Shown: positions 57,169 through 64,000 of the stretch, piece after piece
Position numbering within the stretch: position 1 is the first letter of the stretch
How the letters are laid out: each line of letters starts with the position of its first letter
Assembly: GCA_024195585.1 (NCBI GenBank)
Contig: SWBL01000169.1
Location: 42,007-106,006 of the forward strand
From: Aureobasidium sp. EXF-3400
Taxonomy: Eukaryota > Ascomycota > Dothideomycetes > Dothideales > Saccotheciaceae
Length of the DNA stretch: 64,000 bases
Reading direction: 5' to 3'
Position numbers and translations under genes: made by a program
Notes under the pieces: generated by a model
The model's input: only the letters and a program-made list of their open reading frames with translations
What the model was told of the DNA's origin: nothing
Databases searched by the model: none

Positions 57169-59052
57169 CTATTCTCTCCCGTGACCAGGCAGATTGTGCT
57201 TCCAGTGTTCCACCCTCGCTTTACCTCTCAACCCAGCATCTTGTTTGAGTTGATGCGCAAGCCCACGACCAGAGTTTTCCCTATCTTCCTCGTCTTGGGC
57301 AGACTGTTCCAGAGCATCGAGCTCTTCTTCGTCTGAACTGCTGATACTGCTAGCATCTGCTTGGGCATAGACAATACGATCGCCCTCCTTCTTCTTGCGA
57401 TCGCGTTGGGCTTGCTTCATACGACCCATCTTCTCGGCGTCCTTTTGGGAATCGAGAGTTTGGATGTGAAGACCAGGGAGGTTGGCAGCGAGGAACTTTT
57501 TGAGTAGAGGTAGCATTTTGGCATTGGGGCGGTAGGTGCCGCTGTCGTTGTCAATGACAAGTTGGTAGTGTGCGGGATCCTTTGGTGGTTCGTCGTTGGG
57601 AGGGCCATTGCCGAGATCGTTTGGAGGATGTGATTCGTTCGCGCCGTCGTGCTCTTGGTCATGGTCGCCATTCTCACTGTTGACGCTGCCAGTGTCGGCC
57701 GCGTCTGGCGGAGGGGGCTTGTTCTTGTACTTCAAGCGGCGGATGAAGAATTCACCGGAAAAGGCAATGTATACGCTCACGTCGCTGTGCATGGTATGCT
57801 TACTCAACATGTCGATACCGAATTCTTTGCCTGTTTCTGTAAAGCGGAACAGTGCGTCAAGACTCAGGACGTAAGTGAAGATGCGGCCACCTTCGTCGTA
57901 GTGTACCAGGTCAAGGAAGGCTTGTGTCATTTCCTTGCAGGGACCCTGGGGGAAATGACCCCATTTTGTGGTGCGGTCAAAGTTGTATACTCGAGCGTGT
58001 TGATGATGCAAAGCCTTTGACAAGACCCATCCTCGCACACCACTTGACGTAAACATTTGCTTGACGAAAGGGCGGAATTCGACAAAGCGGTGGTAGAGTC
58101 CATCTGGCACAGGACCACGGAATTGAATCTGGTTGGCCTGGAAATTGTAACGTTCTGTTTTGGACTTTTGCTTCTCGGTCTCGGTACTATCATCGTCGGG
58201 CTCCTTGCGACCAGCGATACGACCAAGCATAGGAGCGTGATGTCTAATCCACCATTGCGGACCGACGGTAAAGACATGGCCACCGTTGTCAATGTCTGTG
58301 CGGCCCATTACCTGGATGCTAACGTAGAGGTCGCCATGCAAATGCTTGGCCTTGCTCATACAGGCGGCAACGGCGCGAACGGCATATGCGCGCTTGCTGC
58401 CGGATCGCTTCATGATCTTGTAGGGCTGCTCTTGAATGCCAGGCCAGTTCTCGTTGATTTCGTGGATGGGGATATGGACGTTTCCGAGACGGTCATCGTG
58501 GTCTGCAGGATCCTCATCGTAGACACGGGCTTTGAGCTTGAAGCCTGATGAGGGAATATTGCCGACAATCCACTCAAAGTTCCACTCAGGATCGGTGCTG
58601 CGACGGATGGTGGGAGTGCGCATGCGTAGGAGAGGGTCTTCCTTATGACGCTTCGGCATGGCCGTGTTGATCTGGGCTAGCACGTAGGGATCCGACGACA
58701 TGGAGCTGATGTCGGCCATGGGCAGGTTGGTCGCGCGGTGGAATGTGATCTTGACCGTCCATCCTGGCGGTGCGCGCGGCACCGGTGTGGCATCGTAGCC
58801 TCCAGCAGGCTGTTCGTCGTTCGAGCCTTCCTCTTTGGGCGCGTCGCTCTTTTCTTGAGTCTTCTCTTGGGCTTCTTCCTGTTCCCGTGCACGTTCGGCG
58901 TGAGAGTTATCGTGATGTGCTTTCTCGTGCGGTGAGCCCTGCTTCTCGTCGTATTCCTGGCCTCCTCCGGTCGTCGGTTGTTGGTCGCCGTCGATGCGGA
59001 TGGGCTCAGGGTTGTCGTTGCCCTTGTCCTGCACACTGTCCAGTCGACTCAT
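57169..59052 (-). CDS. C2-domain protein, fungal family of unknown function
   Basis: Single exon, 627 residues from an ATG. About 100 acidic and polar residues lead into a C2 domain (about 100-235): PGWTVKITFHRATNLPMADI, SSDPYVLAQI, WNFEWIVGNIP and KLKARVYDEDPADHDDRLG, where the acidic residues could bind calcium and phospholipid. A larger conserved region follows (about 240-450), with WWIRHHAPMLGRIAG, FRGPVPDGLYHRFVEF and KALHHQHARVYNFDRTT. Then comes an acidic, Pro/Asn-rich linker and a basic helical C terminus. Similar proteins are common in ascomycetes and generally unstudied. Membrane-peripheral localisation is inferred from the C2 domain. No transmembrane segment. Confidence 0.8.
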   Translation of the reverse strand: MSRLDSVQDKGNDNPEPIRIDGDQQPTTGGGQEYDEKQGSPHEKAHHDNSHAERAREQEEAQEKTQEKSDAPKEEGSNDEQPAGGYDATPVPRAPPGWTVKITFHRATNLPMADISSMSSDPYVLAQINTAMPKRHKEDPLLRMRTPTIRRSTDPEWNFEWIVGNIPSSGFKLKARVYDEDPADHDDRLGNVHIPIHEINENWPGIQEQPYKIMKRSGSKRAYAVRAVAACMSKAKHLHGDLYVSIQVMGRTDIDNGGHVFTVGPQWWIRHHAPMLGRIAGRKEPDDDSTETEKQKSKTERYNFQANQIQFRGPVPDGLYHRFVEFRPFVKQMFTSSGVRGWVLSKALHHQHARVYNFDRTTKWGHFPQGPCKEMTQAFLDLVHYDEGGRIFTYVLSLDALFRFTETGKEFGIDMLSKHTMHSDVSVYIAFSGEFFIRRLKYKNKPPPPDAADTGSVNSENGDHDQEHDGANESHPPNDLGNGPPNDEPPKDPAHYQLVIDNDSGTYRPNAKMLPLLKKFLAANLPGLHIQTLDSQKDAEKMGRMKQAQRDRKKKEGDRIVYAQADASSISSSDEEELDALEQSAQDEEDRENSGRGLAHQLKQDAGLRGKARVEHWKHNLPGHGRE

Positions 59053-59822
59053 TTTGGTGATCGGCGTCGTGAAATCGCTTCAGTTGTCAATCATGTGAAA
59101 TTGCGGAGACGATTGAGCAAAGACGTCCAAGATGTGGCTATGCTACCTTATTTGAGCGTGGGCATGGAGCATTTCTGTATCAGTTTTTGCAATCTGCCTC
59201 AATCTGCTCAAGGGGCATCGGCGCGAATGCTTACGTAGGTCCTGAGGGCGGGAATGGCGCTACGCGAGGCAGCAAAACGACTCGCCTATCTTTGTCCCAG
59301 CCTCCAACTTCCCTGATCACTCCAAAAGTGGTTCACCAAATCGACGAAACCCTTGCGACCACGCGCTAACTGCTACACGAACGCTGCCAAGTGCTAAACA
59401 TCAGCTAAGCTTTGAAGCGTCGTCAGCAACCTAAAATTGTCGTAACGTTTCTCCAGATGGGCCCATCAAATCCTCTCAAAAACTTGGTCAAATTACGTCT
59501 CGACTTCTGCACTCGACTCGTAAAACCAGAAAATGCCTTGTTGCCTTGCATACAACTCTCGTACACCCTGTCTCACCCGCATCCATCGCGCAATATATTA
59601 GAGTACCTCTTGCCGGACACCCGTCTATTCCGGTCCTTTTCGTCTTGTCCTCAATCCTTCGTGCCGGAGAGTCCTCCCCGGCTAGAATTTTCTTACAGCC
59701 CTACACCGTACTGAAGATTAGGTTTGCGTATACCAGCCCACCTGTTTTCCTTATACATCGTAACGTCCTCGCTTCCAAATTCTTCTAGTCATGCTCCCAC
59801 GCCCAGCTGTTTCGGCCAAACT
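59053..59822. promoter_or_regulatory. upstream region of the C2 gene
   Basis: About 770 bp between two minus-strand genes. A plus-strand frame at 59412-59714 is not protein-like. No repeat or RNA seen. Confidence 0.45.
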
Positions 59823-61087
59823 TTATGACAAGCTATGCAGAATTAACTTTTCGTAGTCCTGCACTGCAGTCTCTAGATCGCTGAGAGTGATGGCTTCGTG
59901 GTCCGAATGAGCGACGAGGATCGACCCAGGTCCATACAAATATCTCTTCTGTCCATCGAGCTTCTCGAGGTTGGGGATGTCAGTGCCGTAGTTGACCGTG
60001 ATTGTACCGAACCCATCGACATCGTGATCAATGTCAACGGGCGCGTATCCTTTGCTTGCGAATACGATTTCGAACATGTCTTCATCCTCATGGCCAGGTG
60101 CCTTGAATTCGTCTGTGGCAGACTTGATGGCCTTGTGCACACGCTTGCCGATCTCCTCTGGCGTTCCGGCTGCAATTCTGATGGCAATTTGAGCGCTGGC
60201 ATTCTGAGCGACGACGTTGCCTGCAACTCCACCTTCGATCTTGCCGATGTTGATGGTAGTGGATCCGTACTTGTCGCTCTTGGGTAGCTCGAGACTGAGC
60301 TGCATCAATGCAGAGAGTGCTTGAACGAGCACTTCATTAGCGCTGCGTCCCAGCCATGGGTAGCCACTGTGTGCTGCCTTTCCAAAAGCATTCAGAGTAA
60401 AGCCCAGCATCCCCTTGTGACCGCTAGCAGGGCAGATTAGCATCGGTTACCGAGTTCAAGGATGTACTTGACTCACGCTGCAAGCTTGCCCTCAGTGGGC
60501 TCACCGAAGATGATGGTCTTGGGTGTCAGTTCCAGTGCATTGGCAGCGCGCATGCCATCGCCGTGAACTTCCTCACCAACAACGTAAAGAAGAGCAACCT
60601 CGTCAGGCTTCAGCTTCTTCTCAGCCAAAAGTTTCTTGGTAGCGATAATCTGAGCAGCAACAGAGGCTTTGGCGTCCACGCTGCCACGTCCAGAGATGAT
60701 AGTCTCGGAGTCATTCGAGTAGATTTTGTAAGGGTAGAATGGAGGAACAGTGTCGATATGGCTCGAGATGAGTAAATCGGCATTACGAGTCTTGCCAGGG
60801 TATGCCAAAATGTTGAGACGAGAGCTGTCGTTGTTGACCTTTTGTGTCTCAATCGTCCAGCCTTCATGTTTCAGGTGATCAGACAACCACTTACCAACAT
60901 CATACTCATTGCCGCTGATTGACTCAGTAGAGATGAGATGACGGTGGAGTGAGATCAATTCTTTGGTCCATGTTGAGCCAATGCTGTTGGGCTCCGAAGC
61001 ACCAATTGGTTGCTGTTCAACACTCGCACTAGGAGCTGAAAGACATACAGACGCCAAAGAGGCGAAAACAAGAGCCGAGAGATGCAT
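59823..61087 (-). CDS. secreted M20 family metallopeptidase (carboxypeptidase-like)
   Basis: Two exons, 61087-60477 and 60423-59823 (53 bp intron), giving 403 residues. The ATG at 61087 opens a clear signal peptide (MHLSALVFASLASVCLSAPSA). The frame reaches further upstream only to a TTG. Zinc ligands and catalytic residues of the M20/ArgE family are visible: SSHIDTVPPF (His, catalytic Asp), GRGSVDAKASVA (bridging Asp), GEEVHGDG (catalytic Glu pair), FGEPTEGKLA (Asp/Glu) and VAHSDHEAITL (last His). The lid domain holds FGKAAHSGYPWLGRSANEVLV. It should cleave dipeptides or acyl amino acids in the vacuole or outside the cell; the precise substrate cannot be read. Confidence 0.87.
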
Positions 61088-61739
61088 GGCGATGGTGATT
61101 GTGACCAGAATGAGGTTCTTGGACAGTCCCCAAGAGGTTGCCAATATACTAATCGCACGTGACTTGGCCGACCTTCCTTAAGCGTCACAGAGTGATCGAC
61201 CCAAACTGCCCGGCTAACAAACCGGCCGAACTATCTTCGTGAAACCAGATCCCAAACGAATGCCCATCACGACTACACTGATAACTCTGGCTAATGGTAA
61301 GAATGCATCAATCACTGGTTATGGATATGCACGTTGTTCCGAAGACGGACTACATGCTGTCAAAGATTGATTATGACCAGCTGCTATAAGCTTGAAATTG
61401 ATCTACAAACCACACCTTACTATTCGTCTAAACCATCCGGAAACTAGTTTGTGAATACCTGGGAACTGTTGGTGCACGCACGCAAGGTTGTTGGTAAGAA
61501 CCGATCTCCAAGAAGCATGTCATCGAACAGGGAACCTTGTCTAGACTTCCCCGTTCGTCCCTGATATAGAACATGTAGCAGAATCGATAGTAGATTTAGG
61601 GGAGGTTATTGAAATCCTCAAGTCTCGCTTCGACGAGTATGAAGGCCATTCAAGTATGACAATGTTTCGAGAGTGTTCGAGGCATCACGTCCTCTGTGGG
61701 TCGGGGCATGACTGGGGTTGGAAAGAAGGTGCGGGTACA
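61088..61739. promoter_or_regulatory. upstream region of the M20 peptidase gene
   Basis: About 650 bp between two minus-strand genes, with one TGATAA (near 61279), no more than chance. No gene seen. Confidence 0.45.
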
Positions 61740-62432
61740 TTATGAGCTGGTGACCTTGTTGGCGACCTCCTTAGCCTTGCCCTCAACCTTGTGAGCGGCA
61801 GCCTTGGCCTGGTCGGCAATGTGCGAAACCTCCTGTGTGGCCTTGTCCTTCAACTCCTTACCACCGAAGCTAGAAAACATGAGTCAGCATTGACTCTTAC
61901 AGCGACATGCGCCGAGAGAGATGGATAACGTACTTCCAGTAGTTGAGGTATCTGTATCCCTGAGTGACTTGTGCGCCAAAGTTGACGAAATGGCAGCCGA
62001 AGAGGAGGTAGTTTACGGGGGTGACAGCAAAGGCGTAGCGCATGAAGGTGGCAGAGTAACCGCAGAGAGCGAGGGTCATGGATCCTGAGATACTGTGTCG
62101 CGTGTGTATTAGTTCCAAGCTCTTGTAGAATAGACGATCGGCGCGGCGTGGTGTGTATCGGAGATGGTGATTTACATTTCGGGGTCCTTTTGTGTGTCCA
62201 TTACGGCAGCGAGGGGGATACCAAAGTTGGATGCGGGACCCCAGAAGTCTATACAGAGAATGTCATGTTAGTATACGACTATCAAAGCAAGTGACGGTCG
62301 TGCGCATGTCCGTCTAGTCGCGGCGCAATGGCTGAGTCTCGTCTCGGGTGAAGACATACGGGTCGAGCAGAGGTAGTCGGTGTAGGGGTTTGAGCGAATC
62401 TTCGCATTGAGAGCCTTGATTGCTGCCGCCAT
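61740..62432 (-). CDS. MPC1: mitochondrial pyruvate carrier subunit MPC1
   Basis: Inner-membrane subunit that, with Mpc2/3, imports pyruvate into mitochondria. Four exons: 62432-62360, 62248-62176, 62092-61934 and 61869-61740, with introns of 111, 83 and 64 bp, giving 144 residues. The frame stays in phase across all three splices. Family landmarks: HFWGPASNFGIPLAAVMD, then SGSMTLALCGYSATFMRYAF (first membrane helix), NYLLFGCHFVNFGAQVTQ and YLNYW (end of second). The C-terminal 40 residues after NFGGKEL are charged helix rich in Lys/Ala/Val, longer than in yeast Mpc1 (130 aa). Divergently transcribed from RPL11. Confidence 0.94.
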
Positions 62433-63048
62433 CTTGTCGTGTGTTTATGGTATGAACTGCAGAGAAAGATGTTTCACGGCGTCTTGAACGAGTCCCGGCT
62501 TGACGGCCGCTCACTGTCCGTCAAAGGTGGAGACGCCCGCTATCGGCTACTCAAGGTCGAGCGGAGAAAAGCCTCCCAATCCCCGTCTTGATATCAAGAC
62601 ATGGCTCGAGTTGGTCATCCTGTCCGGACTGAGAAGTGAGAGAAGCTCTTATGCAATACGTCTTGAAGTGATACACTCATTTATATGCAAGAAATACATG
62701 TGCATGTGTGATTGTGTCAACATTCGATCATAGATTGTACCTGGTCACTATCTCGAGCCGGGGATTTATCAACTAAATTCGAGGTTTGATACTCTGGACA
62801 TGAACTGAGACTTGACATGATGCAAACACGCTGCAGCACCAAGACTCGAACAGTCTTGCATCATAGAGTGAGCGAGCATTCTTGTAAAGCAACCTCGATG
62901 GGAGCAGGTGGTCTGTGCGGGATGGCCAAGACAAATCACGTGTCGCACACCGAGCAGCGGATCGCAAATTCAGGTCGGGTCTTGCTCGAGATTTCGTTTT
63001 GCAGCCAGCGACTTTGACTTCTTCGACACATCGCCCAATTACGACAAA
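62433..63048. promoter_or_regulatory. divergent promoter region between MPC1 and RPL11
   Basis: About 615 bp between head-to-head genes and likely to hold both promoters. Frames here give no protein-like sequence. Confidence 0.5.
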
Positions 63049-63991
63049 ATGGTGAGCACACTCCTGTCTTCACGGCAGGGAGCTACAGCCTGCACCTACC
63101 GCATCAACAACGACGACGACGATTTGCGCCTCGCCACGCCTGCTATCGACGCTCGCAACGCCCTCACGCGATTCGGATGTGGATGAAGAGAAGAAAGAGA
63201 CAAAAGATGGAACTACACACAACCACATCCGCCCCGACACTCGCACACGCGCTATCAACACAATCGTCGTCGCCGTTGTCGTCGACAGATGCAGGCCTGC
63301 CCTCTCCCTAGCCTGTGGATCAAACATAAATGGATGAACACATAACCTAACACGCTTCTGTGCAGGCACGCGGACAGAACTCCACCCAGCAGGCCGACCA
63401 GAACGGCGACAATGCCGGCAAGGACAAGTCGGGCAACCCCATGCGCGAGCTCCGCATCTCCAAGCTCGTCCTGAACATCTCGGTTGGTGAGTCTGGTGAC
63501 AGACTTACTCGTGCCGCCAAGGTTCTCGAGCAGCTGTCTGGTCAGACCCCCGTCTACTCCAAGGCCCGCTACACTGTCCGTACCTTCGGTATCCGCCGTA
63601 ACGAGAAGATCGCCGTCCACGTCACCGTCCGTGGCCCCAAGGCTGAGGAGATCATCGAGCGTGGTCTTAAGGTCAAGGAGTACGAGCTCCGCAAGCGCAA
63701 CTTCTCTGAGACCGGCAACTTCGGTTTCGGTATCAACGAGCACATCGATCTCGGTATCAAGTACGACCCTGGTATCGGTATCTACGGTATGGACTTCTAC
63801 TGCTGCATGTAAGTTACAACTCGACTTTCACCACCTTTGGATAATTTACTGATAACCACCTCAGGGAGCGTCCCGGTGAGCGTGTCGCTCGTCGCCGCCG
63901 TTGCAAGACCAAGGTTGGTGCCTCTCACCGCATCAACCAGCAGGAGACCGTCAAGTGGTTCAAGAACAGATTCGAGGGTATTGTCCGATAA
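63049..63991 (+). CDS. RPL11: 60S ribosomal protein L11 (uL5)
   Basis: Large-subunit protein that contacts 5S rRNA at the central protuberance. Exons 63049-63051 (only the ATG), 63366-63808 and 63865-63991, giving 190 residues. Intron 1 is 314 bp, lying directly after the start codon as is common in ribosomal protein genes. Intron 2 is 56 bp. The core matches the family closely: [57 protein letters not shown] and the basic [14 protein letters not shown]. Compared with yeast (174 aa), the N terminus has about 16 extra polar residues (Gln/Asn/Asp-rich) before [11 protein letters not shown]. The stop lies 9 bp from the window end, so the 3' UTR is outside. Confidence 0.96.
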
Positions 63992-64000
63992 ATGCTTTCG

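Noticed and set aside
63255..63743. 162-codon minus-strand frame opposite RPL11
   Set aside because: Shadow of a highly biased ribosomal protein gene.

Overview
The window is nuclear DNA from a filamentous ascomycete (Pezizomycotina). Short GT-AG introns (mostly 44-115 bp), fungus-specific proteins (Pxr1, PalF/Rim8, Stt4, Adp1, a DUF3602-type protein) and dense intron-poor genes on both strands all point there. A Dothideomycete such as an Aureobasidium-like black yeast is plausible, but that is inference from overall character, not from a marker gene. No rRNA, tRNA, transposon, CRISPR array or plasmid-like feature was found.

Layout. 0.5-5.8 kb: a His/Ser-rich orphan and an ADP1-type ABC transporter, both minus strand. 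7.1-8.2 kb: HMG-CoA lyase (plus), tail to tail with a minus-strand block of secretory-pathway or surface enzymes at 8.2-13.8 kb (MNN2-type mannosyltransferase, histidine acid phosphatase, gamma-glutamyltranspeptidase). 14.4-16.5 kb: splicing factor PRP39. 17-18 kb: a stretch with coding-like peptide interrupted by stops, possibly a dead gene. 18.7-26.3 kb, plus strand: a fucosyltransferase-like type II membrane protein, the pH-signalling arrestin PalF/RIM8, and a SAM plus HMG-box DNA-binding protein. 26.9-36.5 kb: IRC20/SHPRH-like SNF2-RING protein, PXR1, a small coiled-coil protein, and an RRM-YTH m6A-reader-type protein. 36.5-39.3 kb is the longest gene-free stretch. 39.3-45.3 kb: PI4-kinase STT4. 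46.2-51.7 kb: a DUF3602-type protein, a small coiled-coil protein and a 1250-residue disordered protein. 53.5-56.0 kb: MCM7. 57.2-64.0 kb: a C2-domain protein, a secreted M20 peptidase, mitochondrial pyruvate carrier MPC1 and ribosomal protein RPL11.

The genes are mainly housekeeping and do not form an obvious pathway cluster. The best regulatory signals are five GATA-factor sites upstream of gamma-glutamyltranspeptidase and three MCB-like boxes upstream of MCM7. Gene models were built by hand from reading frames, splice consensus and remembered family motifs. Exon boundaries are stated for each gene, and lengths refer to the spliced protein. I did not find a convincing undescribed system. 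The most novel-looking items are the broken coding-like stretch at 17-18 kb, the in-frame repeats at 46.9-47.1 kb and the phosphatase with an altered catalytic motif.
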